Positions 19,258 through 31,107 are shown, counted from the first letter of the stretch. The stretch is DNA of 64,000 nucleotides from Mojavia pulchra JT2-VF2 (GCA_019359325.1 JAHHHN010000008.1:186001-250000); one strand, 5' to 3'. Program-made: numbers and translations. Notes: generated by a model not told the origin, from the letters alone.

Positions 19258-20409
19258 CTAATTACTTAACTGCCTTTCTAACCGTCGAGAAGCTAAGGAC
19301 ATCGAGTAACAAAATAGCCAGTAAATTAATCCAATAAATAGATATACTTCTGCATAGCGTCCGAGAAATTGCGGCTGTGCCAAAATAGAACGGGCAATAC
19401 CGGTAAGTTCTATCAAGCCCACTAAAGATAAGAGTGAAGTGTCTTTAAATAAGCCGATAAACTGACCTACAATTGCAGGAATCACGGCACGTAAGGCTTG
19501 CGGTAGCACAATTAATATAACCAAAAACAGAGAGTTAAATCCTAATGCTTTGGCGGCTTCAATTTGTCCACGTGGAATTGCCTGAAGTCCACCGCGTACA
19601 TTTTCTGCCATGTAAGCAGCACTGAATAACACCAGTCCAGCAATTCCTCGCAGTAACCGATCTAAACGTACATCTGCTGGTAGAAATAATGGCAACATAA
19701 CCTGTGCAAGGAATAAAATTCCAATCAGAGGTAATCCCCTGATAATTTCAATGTACAAGATACAAAACCAACGTACTACTGGCAAATTACTGGTGCGTCC
19801 TAAAGCGAGTAAAACTCCAATGGGAAAAGAAAGCACAATACTAATTGTTGCCATCAACAATGTCAGTAGTAAACCGTTCCACAAATTTGTAGATACAGAT
19901 TGCAAGCCAAATCCACCGCCAATTAACCACACTATAACGGGGAAAGACAACAACCATACTAAAGAAAGCCAAGGAGCTATTAATTTGGCGAATTTTCTGC
20001 CAACCCAAAAACCTAAAAATAGCAAAGTACCAATTAACAGCAACCAGAGGCGAGATATTAAATCCAATGGCAAAACAACCAACAACACGCCAAAAATTGA
20101 AGCTAACAAAGCAATCTTACGCCTTGTTAAATGTTGTCTACCAGAAAATACACCCCAAGTCACCGCGCCTAAAGTCGAAGCGATCGCCAGTATTATCCAA
20201 ACTCGCCAGTACAAGGCTTGAGGAAATCTGCCAACTAAAAATAAACGTAAATTAACTAAAATTACTGCCCATTGTGCTTGGGTAATTGCCCAAGTTAAAA
20301 TTCCCCGCACTACCCAAAACAATAATACTAAGCAGACAACAGTTAACAAGCTGTTGTACCAAGTACTAAATAGGTTTTTACGCAGCCACAATAATTGAGG
20401 ATTAGTCAT
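19258..20409 (-). CDS. natH: N-II amino-acid transporter permease NatH
   Basis: Inner-membrane permease of the polar amino-acid type (HisMQ/AapM-BztC-like). The long form (383 aa) has an N-terminal extension of about four hydrophobic segments before the transport core. The core is marked by LWNGLLLTLLMATISIVLSF and the EAA loop (GQIEAAKALGFNSLFLVILIVLPQALRAVIPA), which contacts the ATPase. It pairs with NatG. Start codon context is repeat-like (TTAGTCATTAGTCATT upstream), so a later start cannot be excluded. Confidence 0.87.
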   Translation of the reverse strand: MTNPQLLWLRKNLFSTWYNSLLTVVCLVLLFWVVRGILTWAITQAQWAVILVNLRLFLVGRFPQALYWRVWIILAIASTLGAVTWGVFSGRQHLTRRKIALLASIFGVLLVVLPLDLISRLWLLLIGTLLFLGFWVGRKFAKLIAPWLSLVWLLSFPVIVWLIGGGFGLQSVSTNLWNGLLLTLLMATISIVLSFPIGVLLALGRTSNLPVVRWFCILYIEIIRGLPLIGILFLAQVMLPLFLPADVRLDRLLRGIAGLVLFSAAYMAENVRGGLQAIPRGQIEAAKALGFNSLFLVILIVLPQALRAVIPAIVGQFIGLFKDTSLLSLVGLIELTGIARSILAQPQFLGRYAEVYLFIGLIYWLFCYSMSLASRRLERQLSN

Positions 20410-20425
20410 TAGTCATTAGTCAAGA
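20402..20425. repeat. Short STRR stretch before natH
   Basis: ATTAGTCATTAGTCATTAGT units overlap the natH start codon and its upstream region. Confidence 0.6.
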
Positions 20426-20460
20426 GTATTTAGTTCTCCTTGTCTTACCCAACTTCCCAG

Positions 20461-21408
20461 TTATCTCTCCTGAATCTGCACCATGCGGTTTAACAAATTC
20501 ATCATTATAGAAATAGTTAAACTGAGGGTGAGATAGGTAAGCATAATTAGTAACATGACTTCTACCGCTCTCCCCGTTTGGTTAAAGGTGGTGGAGGCGA
20601 CAAAATAAATATCAGGGTAACCAATGGCGATCGCTAAACTGGTATTTTTAGTTAAATTGAGATACTGGCTTGTTAGCGGTGGTATGATCACCCGCAATGC
20701 TTGGGGAAAAACCACTAGACGCATCACTAATCCTGGTTTTAACCCTAGCGATCGCGCGGCTTCCCATTGTCCCTTTGCTACTGATTGAATTCCGCCTCGG
20801 ACAATTTCAGCAATAAATGCACCTGTGTAAAAAATCAAACCCAGCAGTAAAGTCGAAAACTCTGGAGATAAGGTAAACCAAGGAAGTTCTATGCCATTTT
20901 GACTAAAGGAAATCAACCCCCAGACGGAAATTTTATTTTCTACTTTGAAAAAACCGAGGAAAACGGCAAAGTACCAAAACAGCAATTGTAAAAGTAAAGG
21001 TGTATTACGAAAAATTTCTACATAAACTTGTGCGATATTACGTACTAACCAGTTGTCAGACAAACGACCAATTCCTGCGCTTAACCCCACAATTGTTGCG
21101 AAGAAAATTCCTACAATCGCTACCCGCAACGAGTTAATTAGCCCTACCCATAAAGCGCGGCTGTAAGCATCAGTTGGTTTGTAAGCAATTGGAGTTTCAC
21201 CAATGTCAAAAGACGCTTGCTGCTGGAGAAAATCAAAGCCGAACTGAATGCCTAATTGCTGCAAATTACGGTTGAGGTTGCCCCATAAGATTATGATGAC
21301 AACTGCTACTAAAAATACGCTGATAAATTGTCCAGCAATACGCCAGAAGCGATAATTACGCCACAACAACAATTTTGGATTTTGGATTTTGGACTTTAGA
21401 TTATTCAT
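20461..21408 (-). CDS. natG: N-II amino-acid transporter permease NatG
   Basis: Second permease of the polar amino-acid ABC importer (AapQ/BztB-like, 315 aa). One N-terminal hydrophobic segment is followed by a periplasmic-type loop (GFDFLQQQASFDIGE), then the transport core starting ALWVGLINSLRVAIVG. The EAA loop is KGQWEAARSLGLKPGLVMRLVVFPQALRVIIPP. It lies between natF and natH, separated by 34 and 51 bases, consistent with one operon. Confidence 0.88.
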   Translation of the reverse strand: MNNLKSKIQNPKLLLWRNYRFWRIAGQFISVFLVAVVIIILWGNLNRNLQQLGIQFGFDFLQQQASFDIGETPIAYKPTDAYSRALWVGLINSLRVAIVGIFFATIVGLSAGIGRLSDNWLVRNIAQVYVEIFRNTPLLLQLLFWYFAVFLGFFKVENKISVWGLISFSQNGIELPWFTLSPEFSTLLLGLIFYTGAFIAEIVRGGIQSVAKGQWEAARSLGLKPGLVMRLVVFPQALRVIIPPLTSQYLNLTKNTSLAIAIGYPDIYFVASTTFNQTGRAVEVMLLIMLTYLTLSLTISIMMNLLNRMVQIQER

Positions 21409-21442
21409 TAGTCAGTGGTCAATAGTATCCCCCATCTTTCTT

Positions 21443-22522
21443 TTACCGGAACGGTGGAGAATAAAGTAATCCGCCCTTTGACCAAAGTTGATTTTGACCG
21501 CGAGTTAGATTGAGTTTTGTCTTTGCTCCGAGATTGCGATCGTAAATTTCGCCATAGTTACCGACGTGCTTAACTATCTTAGATGCGAAGTCATTGGTTA
21601 AGCCAAGACTCTCACCAAGGTTACCTTCTGTTCCCAAAAATCGTTTAATATCTGGGTCATTACTAGTAGCAAATTGTGCCACATTTTGGGAATTAATCCC
21701 TAACTCTTCGGCTTTAACTAGAGAATAAACCACCCATTTGACGATATCAGCCCACCTACTGTCTCCTTTTGCAATTGCTGGCGCTAGCGGTTCTGAAGAA
21801 ATGGCTTCATCCAAAATTACGTTATCTTCTGGTTTGGGTAAAATACTACGTCGAGAAACCAACGCTGAACGATCAGCTGTAATACCGTCGCAACGTCCCT
21901 CAGCATAAGTGGCAAAGGTAATGTTAACGTCTTCAAAAACAACAGGTTTGTAAGTGATCCCCCGTTTCCGCATTTGGTCTGCTAAGTTCTGCTCTGTAGT
22001 AGTACCAGTTTGAACACAGATAGCTTTGCCTTTCAGGTCTGCAAGGGACTTGCTCCCGCTATTTTTACGAACCATTATGGCTTGACCGTCGTAAAAGACT
22101 ACAGGCGCAAATTCCAAACCAACTGAAGTTTCACGGCTAAGTGTCCATGTAGTGTTGCGGCTGAGAATGTCTACTTCTCCAGTTTGCAAAGCTGTAAATC
22201 GCTCTTTGGAATTGAGATTGCGAAATTCTACTGCATCTGGGTTGTCAAATAAAGCAGCTGCTATGGCGCGACAAATATCTACGTCGATACCGCTGTATTT
22301 ACCGTCAGTTCCCACAAAGCTAAACCCTGGTACTTCACCGCTGACACCGCAAATTAACTGACCACGGTTTTTGATCGTATCCCAGCGATTTTGAGTTACT
22401 TGTCTTGTTGAAGCACTACCTGGGGCGCTGGCTGTGTTCGCTGTATTTCCTGATTCCCCACTACAAGCACTGATGGCAAAGATTAGGGGTGCGATCGCTA
22501 AAATTAACGCTGATTTATCCAT
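21443..22522 (-). CDS. natF: N-II periplasmic amino-acid-binding protein NatF
   Basis: Substrate-binding subunit that delivers acidic and neutral polar amino acids to NatG/NatH (role known from Anabaena). The signal sequence ends in a lipobox (ISAC, Cys20), so it is probably a membrane-anchored lipoprotein rather than free in the periplasm. The SBP_bac_3 fold is seen from about residue 48 (NRWDTIKNRGQLICGVSGEV), with the GVDVDICRAIAAALF-like block GIDVDICRAIAAALFDN and the GRCDGITADRSAL segment. Length (359 aa) fits the AapJ/BztA type. First gene of the operon. Confidence 0.9.
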   Translation of the reverse strand: MDKSALILAIAPLIFAISACSGESGNTANTASAPGSASTRQVTQNRWDTIKNRGQLICGVSGEVPGFSFVGTDGKYSGIDVDICRAIAAALFDNPDAVEFRNLNSKERFTALQTGEVDILSRNTTWTLSRETSVGLEFAPVVFYDGQAIMVRKNSGSKSLADLKGKAICVQTGTTTEQNLADQMRKRGITYKPVVFEDVNITFATYAEGRCDGITADRSALVSRRSILPKPEDNVILDEAISSEPLAPAIAKGDSRWADIVKWVVYSLVKAEELGINSQNVAQFATSNDPDIKRFLGTEGNLGESLGLTNDFASKIVKHVGNYGEIYDRNLGAKTKLNLTRGQNQLWSKGGLLYSPPFR

Positions 22523-23537
22523 AAATATTAATGTTTTTTCAACTACAATATTTTTGTGAAAGCAGATAGATTCTTGTAATATAAAACTTTTTTAGACCCT
22601 GTGTTAAAGTTACTTACAGAAAATTGGTAAGTAGGTCAACCTTCAAAAAGGTATATCTCTTCACAAGGCAGGGGGCAGGAGGCATAAGTGAATAAAGTTT
22701 TTGAGCTACTTTTCATGTTTTATGTTTATTTATATTCATCTAATTATTTGAGATTTTTACTTATTTTTAAAACTAGCTTCGATAGATGATTGTCATTTCA
22801 ACTATTATTTATTATGAGGAATAAGTTGGCGTTTTGTTCAGTTTGTTAAATCAAAAGTAGTTATAATTTTTTAAAATTTTAATAAAATGTAAGGATTTTT
22901 CATTATTAGCTTTTAAAGTAATTTTCCAAATAATTAATATTTTTTTACTAATTAACTGTGAAAGTACAAAATAGCCAAGCTTAAAACACACAAAAACAAA
23001 TCTAACTTGTTCTTCTAATAAAATCATCAAGTAAAGCTATAGAGTTTTTCAGGCGAATGAAGTACATGGATAGGGGCACAACAGTGTTGTGCTCTTACGA
23101 TAATCTTTACCTCATACCATTTCACGAAATGCCTGATACAAATGATTTGTCTCTAATTCTTTCCCCCTGCTGCCTATTTGTATCAACCTTAAAGTGAAAC
23201 GGTATCACTCTTTTGCAATCAATCTGTTGTATATATCTGGCAACTCAATTCTGAAACTTTGACCAGCAGAATTAATTATTGTTGAGCTTTTATTAAACAT
23301 AAATTGCCATAATTGCTGGTTATCCTACTTGTCTTTGAGAGCAAATTTTGCTCATTTTTTGCTAAATTCATCAAAACTGGATAAATTCAAAACCAGTATA
23401 GGCTGAGGCTAATGAATCAATGCTTTATTGCATACTTTTATATAGAGGAGAAGTAAATACACCAACTTAAGCATCTGCCGCTAGCAGGTTAAACTAAGTC
23501 TGGTAAGAACTGCTCCACCGTTCCTTATGAGGCTTTT
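22523..23537. other. 1-kb intergenic region upstream of natF
   Basis: No gene is seen. The minus strand has a weak NtcA-like element, GTA-N8-TAA (22604-22617), 20 bases before a TATATT box (22578-22583), about 55 bases from the natF start. A G-rich stretch (GGCAGGGGGCAGGAGGC) lies near 22665. A hairpin repeat is at 23072-23100. The promoter of the YbjN gene must lie at the right end. Confidence 0.4.
23072..23100. repeat. Degenerate hairpin repeat, copy 2
   Basis: GCACAACA and TGTTGTGC are perfect 8-base arms around a single base (23075-23091), flanked by AGGG and CTCTTACGA. It resembles the copy at 16242-16270. Confidence 0.5.
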
Positions 23538-24095
23538 ATGGGAGCTAATCTGAAACAGATTGCCAAATACTTAGACAACCTTGGTTGGGACTATCGTTTT
23601 GATGGTGAAGAAGATCGTATTATCACAGGTGTGGAAGCCGATAACATAGAAGACTTCCTGATAGTTGTTCAACTAGATGAAGAGGGAAAGTTTTTCCGAG
23701 TATTTGCTCCGCAAGTTCTGGTGGGAGTTCAAGAGCATCCCTACAAAGGAGCTATCCTACAGACGATGCTTGCTATTTCCTGGGAAACCAAAATGCTGCA
23801 ATGGGAGTATGACCCATGTGATGGAGAGATCCGTGCCATTATCGAGTTTCCCTTGGAAGACTCGATTCTCACAGAAAGACAATTTAACCGTTGTTTAAGC
23901 GCTTTAATTCAGATTGTAGATAGCATCGCAATGCCACGTCTACAAGAGGTCATGGAAACAGGTCAAGATCCGGGGAATATAGAACTTGGGGAAAGACTTT
24001 TACTTAGTATCCAGGAAGAGGCTCCTGGATTACTAGAAATTCTAGAAAAGGCAATGGAAGCCCGGAAAAAGCGAGGAAGCTTTCCCAACGAGTGA
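23538..24095 (+). CDS. YbjN domain-containing protein
   Basis: YbjN-fold protein, similar to type III secretion chaperones in shape but of unknown function in cyanobacteria. It is acidic and soluble, 185 aa, with the typical pattern LKQIAKYLDNLGWDYRFDGE, a beta-strand centre (FLIVVQLDEEGKFFRVFAP), then the LAISWETKMLQWEYDPCDGEI block. The C-terminal ~40 residues are helical and charged. It precedes the DUF3318 gene in the same direction by 78 bases and may share its transcript. Confidence 0.82.
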   Translation: MGANLKQIAKYLDNLGWDYRFDGEEDRIITGVEADNIEDFLIVVQLDEEGKFFRVFAPQVLVGVQEHPYKGAILQTMLAISWETKMLQWEYDPCDGEIRAIIEFPLEDSILTERQFNRCLSALIQIVDSIAMPRLQEVMETGQDPGNIELGERLLLSIQEEAPGLLEILEKAMEARKKRGSFPNE

Positions 24096-24173
24096 GGCGA
24101 ATTATCACTGAAATAGCTATACTCCAAAGTGATAACCTCACTATATACTGAATTTTTCTAGGGCTGGATTTTT

Positions 24174-24818
24174 ATGACATCCTATGCAACCTCCTCTGCC
24201 AAAGCGGAAATGAGTGAACTCCGGCGGTTGAAAGGCTTACTACCGCCAGAATTGCAGAGCTGGGTCACGGTTGAAGGCACAACTGAGGTCAATCCACCCC
24301 TGATCCGGTGCGAAGAAATTGGTAAAGACCAGGTAGAAATTCAAATTGACCTGGTGAAATGGGATTCCCTCGCAATGGATCAGCGTAATCTGCTGTTTTG
24401 GCACGAAGTCGCTCGCATTCAAAATGACACGATCCCCAAAGATGGTTGGGAAATGGCAGCACTGGCGATTGGTTTAGGTGGTGCTGTAGGTGAATTGTGG
24501 GTACAGGATGGATTGCTACTAGTTTTAGCATTGGCACTGTGTGGCGTGTCAGGCTGGCGACTGTATCAAAAGAATAACGGAGACAAGCAACTCAAAGAAT
24601 TGGCTGATGCTGACGAGAAAGCGATCGCTCTGGCAACTCGCTTTGGCTATAGTATTCCTAATGCCTACAAGAGTCTTGGTAGTGCCTTGAAAACCCTGAT
24701 TGATAACACTCCTAGCAAGCGCCAGCGATCCAGATACGAAGCACGTCTGGCTGCCCTCAAACGCAGTGCTAATAAAGCAAAAGCTAAGTCCAGGACTACA
24801 GATGAGAGCGGACTATAA
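24174..24818 (+). CDS. DUF3318 domain-containing membrane protein
   Basis: Cyanobacterial family of unknown function. Soluble N-terminus (MSELRRLKGLLPPELQSWV) and the LLFWHEVARIQNDTIPKDGW block precede two hydrophobic segments at about 93-110 and 112-128. The C-terminus carries a helical charged region ending in a basic tail (KAKAKSR). Length is 214 aa. It follows the YbjN gene and is convergent with queE. Confidence 0.8.
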   Translation: MTSYATSSAKAEMSELRRLKGLLPPELQSWVTVEGTTEVNPPLIRCEEIGKDQVEIQIDLVKWDSLAMDQRNLLFWHEVARIQNDTIPKDGWEMAALAIGLGGAVGELWVQDGLLLVLALALCGVSGWRLYQKNNGDKQLKELADADEKAIALATRFGYSIPNAYKSLGSALKTLIDNTPSKRQRSRYEARLAALKRSANKAKAKSRTTDESGL

Positions 24819-24820
24819 TT

Positions 24821-24930
24821 AGTGCTGAGTCTGGAGTTTTGAGTAAGAAGTTAAGAGCCAGTATGTAAATCAAGTTTCTAATTCACAACTCAAAACTCTT
24901 AACTTAAAACTCAACACTCAGTCAGCACTT
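24821..24930. repeat. Long imperfect inverted repeat between convergent genes
   Basis: Three paired blocks in order: GTGCTGA/TCAGCAC, AGTTTTGAGT/ACTCAAAACT and AAGTTAAGAG/CTCTTAACTT, built from STRR-like units. It fills the whole gap between the DUF3318 and queE stop codons, so it probably acts as a two-way terminator. Confidence 0.65.
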
Positions 24931-24931
24931 C

Positions 24932-25729
24932 TCATAGCTGGTTTAGCATTTTATGAGTTTGAGGCACGACACGGACGTGTGCCAAAAATCGCTTCATCAA
25001 AGCTTGCCACGTTAAAACTTGTTCGGGAGAAGGGGCAAGCACTGGTATTGCGCTGAGTTTTTCAGACGCTGGCAAGGGTGTTACTGGCTGTAAAAATACT
25101 GGGATATTAGGACTAACTGCTGCCACCAACAAAGCTGAACGTTCTAACTCAGATGGGTCTGTATTTTGGGAAACAATTATTTTGATAAAAACGCTTAAGT
25201 GTGATTCGTAGCATAGTGTCAGACATTTCGCATGTTCTTGCCAATAACTTTCGCCGCTAACACTAGGCAGCTTGAGATCCATTCCCACGGAGTCTAAGTA
25301 AGGCAGAAGTATAGCCAGTTGTTCTGGGCGATGGCCTCCAGTCTCTAGATAAATAGGTAAATTAGTTAGCGATCGCACTTGCGGTAGGAAAAGTGCTAAA
25401 AATCGAGCATGAAGAAGTGGCTCGCCCCCAGTTAGGCTAATGCTATCGTGTAGAGAAGGTAGATTTTGCCGTTCAACCCATTCTAATAAAATGGGCAGAG
25501 GGATAGGATTTGAATGAATTTCAAAGTCTCGTAACCCTGGGGTTTTCTCTATCCTACAGGTAGGGGATGCACTCCAAGTATGGGCACTATCGCAAAAGTG
25601 GCAACGTAAGTCACAAAAAGCAAAGCGAATAAAAATCTGACGTGTCCCGACATTCAGTCCTTCCCCTTGAATAGCAGAAAAGACCTCAACCAGGCGTGCA
25701 GTAGGTTTAACCGTAGTTTTAGCAGTCAT
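24932..25729 (-). CDS. queE: 7-carboxy-7-deazaguanine synthase QueE
   Basis: Radical SAM enzyme that contracts 6-carboxytetrahydropterin to 7-carboxy-7-deazaguanine on the queuosine/preQ0 route. The cluster motif is C-x3-C-x2-C (CDLRCHFC), closer than the classical CX3CX2C only in flanks, followed by DSAHTWS. The substrate-pocket start VEVFSAIQGEGLNVGTRQIF and the SLTGGEPLLH block are typical. I use the ATG at 25727-25729 (MTAKTTVKP, 265 aa); an upstream frame extension of 30 residues lacks family character. Confidence 0.92.
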   Translation of the reverse strand: MTAKTTVKPTARLVEVFSAIQGEGLNVGTRQIFIRFAFCDLRCHFCDSAHTWSASPTCRIEKTPGLRDFEIHSNPIPLPILLEWVERQNLPSLHDSISLTGGEPLLHARFLALFLPQVRSLTNLPIYLETGGHRPEQLAILLPYLDSVGMDLKLPSVSGESYWQEHAKCLTLCYESHLSVFIKIIVSQNTDPSELERSALLVAAVSPNIPVFLQPVTPLPASEKLSAIPVLAPSPEQVLTWQALMKRFLAHVRVVPQTHKMLNQL

Positions 25730-25910
25730 GGGATGATAGCAACGCGATCGCGCCGCGTCGTCACAAAAACAAGTATGTTTATTTTGGCTTCTTGTTCTAT
25801 TGTGAATCGTCGCTGGCAATCTCCAATCTCACCCAAAGTAACTTGCGATTAGTCCTGATTCCTACTAATTCAAAATGAGGTTAGATAACTTATTAGGACA
25901 AAATTAACGT

Positions 25911-26978
25911 TTGGCAGCTTACATTTACACGGCAACTAAAGTGCAAAGCTTCATGACTAGCCCATCCAAAGAGGTCGATTTTCCAGTTATTTCCCTAAAT
26001 GAAATAGCAATAGTGCAGGTACCTGCTCGGTTGAGTGTACTTGAGGCAGTAGGCTTTAAGCGAACTTGCCAAGAGTTAATCCAATCTCATGCACATCTCA
26101 AGCAAATTTTTATTGACTTTCACCAAACAACTTTTATGGATAGTAGTGGTTTAGGTGCCCTAGTCAGTAATTTTAAAACTGCTAAGGAAAAACGAATTAC
26201 AATTATACTACGTAATGTTACCCCTCCAGTAATGGCAGTCCTTAATCTTACAGGATTAGATCAAGTACTGCCAATCGAATCTTTGAGTATTTTGTCGCCA
26301 AAAGAACCAACTTATTCACTAGATACTCAGAGATTTTCTTCTCGTAAAGTTGAGCCGCTACCCAGTACTCATCCTTCTGTAGCATCGTGGATGAAGCGGT
26401 TAATCGATATTTTTGGCGCACTCATAGGTTTGGTCATTACAGGAGTTTTGTTGATTCCGATTGCAGTTGCGATTCAAATCGATGATCCTGGCCCTATTTT
26501 CTTTAGTCAAACCCGCTGCGGTTGGATGGGTAGGCGTTTTCAGATTTGGAAATTCCGCTCAATGTGTGTGGATGCAGAAGCAAAAAAATCTCAAGTCCAA
26601 AACCAAGTGCAAGGCGCTTTCTTCAAGAATGAGAGCGATCCCAGAGTAACACGCATAGGGCGCTTTTTACGGCGAACCAGTCTGGATGAATTGCCGCAAT
26701 TTTGGAATGTTCTCAAAGGAGATATGAGTTTAGTTGGTACTAGACCACCCACGCCTGATGAAGTGGAACGCTATGAAGTACCAGAATGGCAACGTTTGGA
26801 TGTTAAACCTGGTATGACTGGAGAATGGCAAGTTAATGGAAGGTCTACAGTACGTAGTTTTGAAGATGTCATTCGCCTGGATTTACAGTATCAAAAAAAC
26901 TGGAGTTTACTGTACGATTTCAAGCTAATCTTCAAAACTCTAGTCATTTTATTTAATAAAAACAGTGGTGCAGTTTAG
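25911..26978 (+). CDS. STAS domain fused to a sugar (glycosylphospho)transferase
   Basis: Two-domain protein. Residues ~24-128 form a STAS (anti-sigma-factor antagonist-like) domain with the phosphorylatable-type motif DSSG at 77-80. Residues ~160-355 form a bacterial sugar transferase of the WcaJ/RfbP type, which loads a sugar phosphate onto undecaprenyl phosphate to start exopolysaccharide synthesis. The latter shows one membrane segment (166-190), [19 protein letters not shown], and [20 protein letters not shown] with GTRP. The given start is TTG; an ATG at 25953-25955 (residue 15) is equally plausible, as neither has a clear ribosome site. No anti-sigma kinase or other polysaccharide genes are adjacent. 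Confidence 0.9.
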   Translation: MAAYIYTATKVQSFMTSPSKEVDFPVISLNEIAIVQVPARLSVLEAVGFKRTCQELIQSHAHLKQIFIDFHQTTFMDSSGLGALVSNFKTAKEKRITIILRNVTPPVMAVLNLTGLDQVLPIESLSILSPKEPTYSLDTQRFSSRKVEPLPSTHPSVASWMKRLIDIFGALIGLVITGVLLIPIAVAIQIDDPGPIFFSQTRCGWMGRRFQIWKFRSMCVDAEAKKSQVQNQVQGAFFKNESDPRVTRIGRFLRRTSLDELPQFWNVLKGDMSLVGTRPPTPDEVERYEVPEWQRLDVKPGMTGEWQVNGRSTVRSFEDVIRLDLQYQKNWSLLYDFKLIFKTLVILFNKNSGAV

Positions 26979-27014
26979 CCAATTATCCTCATTTGTAATT
27001 TTTCAGTAAGTCAG

Positions 27015-27064
27015 AAAATACAAAAATAATTCTTGGGTGCACCCAAGAATTATTTTTGTATTTT
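27015..27064. terminator. Perfect 50-bp palindrome, probable two-way terminator
   Basis: A 23-base arm (27015-27037) and its exact complement (27042-27064) flank TGCA, so all 50 bases form a perfect palindrome. The inner part is TTCTTGGGTGCACCCAAGAA and the outer part AT-rich with T-runs on both strands. It lies 36 bases past the sugar transferase stop. Confidence 0.7.
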
Positions 27065-27225
27065 AACAAATGTAAAAACTAGCTATTGCTGTCAGTTAAA
27101 AGTAATTTTCGAGCTACATCTAATCCTTGAGGAGGCAATTTTGTAATTTCCATTAAGTTAAGAAGGAAAAACTAAGATTTAATATAAGATTTTTAACATT
27201 TTTGATTATCCGAATTTATCCTCTT

Positions 27226-27253
27226 CCTCTGCGTTCTCTGTGCCTCTGCGGTT
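27226..27253. repeat. Interspersed repeat (CCTCTGCG...CCTCTGCGGTT type), copy 1
   Basis: A 28-base unit matching 25 of 28 bases of the copy at 41567-41594 in the same orientation. A more diverged copy lies at 57328-57355 in the opposite orientation. Confidence 0.65.
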
Positions 27254-27256
27254 CAT

Positions 27257-27281
27257 AAAAAAAGCGAACTTTCGAGTTCGC
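27257..27281 (-). terminator. Rho-independent terminator of chlN
   Basis: GCGAACT (27264-27270) pairs with AGTTCGC (27275-27281) around a TTCG tetraloop, and the minus strand continues in seven T residues. It lies about 50 bases past the chlN stop. Confidence 0.88.
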
Positions 27282-27328
27282 CTTGATTAATTATAGTGTT
27301 ATGCTGTTGATCGATTAAAACCCAAATC

Positions 27329-29655
<2,327 letters not shown>

Positions 29656-29687
29656 ATTATTTTCCCCCATCCTGAGAATTAGATGAT

Positions 29688-30554
29688 TTATACAATCATC
29701 AAGTCTAATTCCTCTTCCGGATTCCGCACCTGGGGTTTACTCGGATTTAGATAAAAATCCGACAACAAAGAGAACAATTCACGATCTGGGGCATCGTTCG
29801 GTACTACACCTTCTGGGCGTGCCAGAATTTGGTCAGCGATATTGAGGTAGTAATCGCAAACGTAGTTCAAAGATGGGTCGGATTCTGCCATTTCAAACAA
29901 AGTTTTACCCTTGACGCGGGAAACACGGATGTCTTCAATTAAAGGCAGAACTTCCAAAACTGGCATTGGTACTGCTTCTATATATTTCTCAATTAAATCG
30001 CGCTTGGAGGTACGATTACCAATTAAACCAGCTAAACGTAGTGGATGAGTGCGTGATTTCTCCCTGACTGAGGCAGCAATGCGATTGGCAGCAAACAAAG
30101 CATCGAAGCCGTTGTCGGTCACAATCAAGCAATAATCTGCGTAGTTGAGTGGTGCTGCAAAACCACCACAAACAACGTCACCTAGTACGTCAAACAGAAT
30201 TACATCGTACTCATCAAAGGCGTTGAGTTCTTTCAGTAATTTTACAGTTTCGCCTACTACATAACCACCGCATCCAGCACCCGCTGGTGGGCCACCTGCC
30301 TCGACGCAATCGACACCACCGTAGCCTTTGTAAATCACATCTTCCGGCCAGACATCTTCGTAGTGGTAGTCCTTTTCTTGGAGGGTGTCAATAATCGTTG
30401 GAATCAAAAACCCTGTGAGAGTAAAGGTACTGTCATGTTTGGGGTCGCAGCCAATTTGCAGCACCTTCTTGCCGCGTTTGGCTAGGGCGACTGAGATGTT
30501 ACAGCTAGTTGTGGATTTCCCGATTCCACCTTTTCCATAAACTGCTAGTTTCAC
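29688..30554 (-). CDS. chlL: Light-independent protochlorophyllide reductase ATP-binding subunit L
   Basis: Nitrogenase-Fe-protein-like ATPase that donates electrons to ChlN-ChlB. The P-loop GKGGIGKST is at the N-terminus; the bridging [4Fe-4S] cysteines sit in GAGCGGY and DVVCGGF. I choose the GTG at 30552-30554 ([10 protein letters not shown], 288 aa): AGAGG lies 9 bases before it and the product begins like other ChlL proteins. The frame continues upstream without similarity. Because the cluster is oxygen-sensitive, the system works best in low-oxygen or dark conditions. Confidence 0.96.
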   Translation of the reverse strand: MKLAVYGKGGIGKSTTSCNISVALAKRGKKVLQIGCDPKHDSTFTLTGFLIPTIIDTLQEKDYHYEDVWPEDVIYKGYGGVDCVEAGGPPAGAGCGGYVVGETVKLLKELNAFDEYDVILFDVLGDVVCGGFAAPLNYADYCLIVTDNGFDALFAANRIAASVREKSRTHPLRLAGLIGNRTSKRDLIEKYIEAVPMPVLEVLPLIEDIRVSRVKGKTLFEMAESDPSLNYVCDYYLNIADQILARPEGVVPNDAPDRELFSLLSDFYLNPSKPQVRNPEEELDLMIV

Positions 30555-31107
30555 TGTTGTTTGCCTCTTATAGTTTCTTGTCAAACTCTTGGCTGAAACA
30601 TTTGCCTTCACCTAGCCTGAAATGGCGATGCGTGAGGTCTCTTGAGTGTCATTATTGTCCAAATTACACGGGAAATAAAGTAGCTTTGAATATGCTAGAA
30701 GCATATAACAATATATTTAGCGATTGTCGCTTTGTTATTATATGTTAATCTTATCAAAAAACATAAATATGCTTTAAAATCTTTTTTTTATAAATTTTAT
30801 TAGCGTTTTAAATAAAAATAGTTACAAAAAACAAAAGCTTGCAATCCAGTTTTTTCAATACTTTCCATAGAATTAGATTGTCCTCATATCAGCTTATTAG
30901 AGGTCATAGATACTAAGGCTGAAACGTAGATATAGGTATTCGCAGCCAGATAGTAGAAATACCAAATAAATTATCAATAACTGATAAACTGGCAGTTTTT
31001 GGGCAACTGCCAAGAATCTCGAATTATGGTTTTTGAGCAAGGAATTTTTATTATGTAAAAAATGATTAATTTTTTACATATTGTCTATCGTTGTAGCACC
31101 TAGTAAA
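30555..31107. other. Intergenic region upstream of chlL
   Basis: No gene is seen in about 0.55 kb, which should contain the chlL promoter. It holds one hairpin, TGGCAGTT (30990-30997) and AACTGCCA (31005-31012). Confidence 0.45.

Noticed and set aside
19751-20221. 156-codon frame on the plus strand inside natH
   Set aside because: It is antisense to the transmembrane gene; the Lys/Asn/Pro-rich product is a mirror of hydrophobic codons.
25730-25819. 30-residue N-terminal extension of QueE
   Set aside because: The extension has no family similarity and includes a HIP1 site; the ATG at 25727-25729 gives the normal protein.
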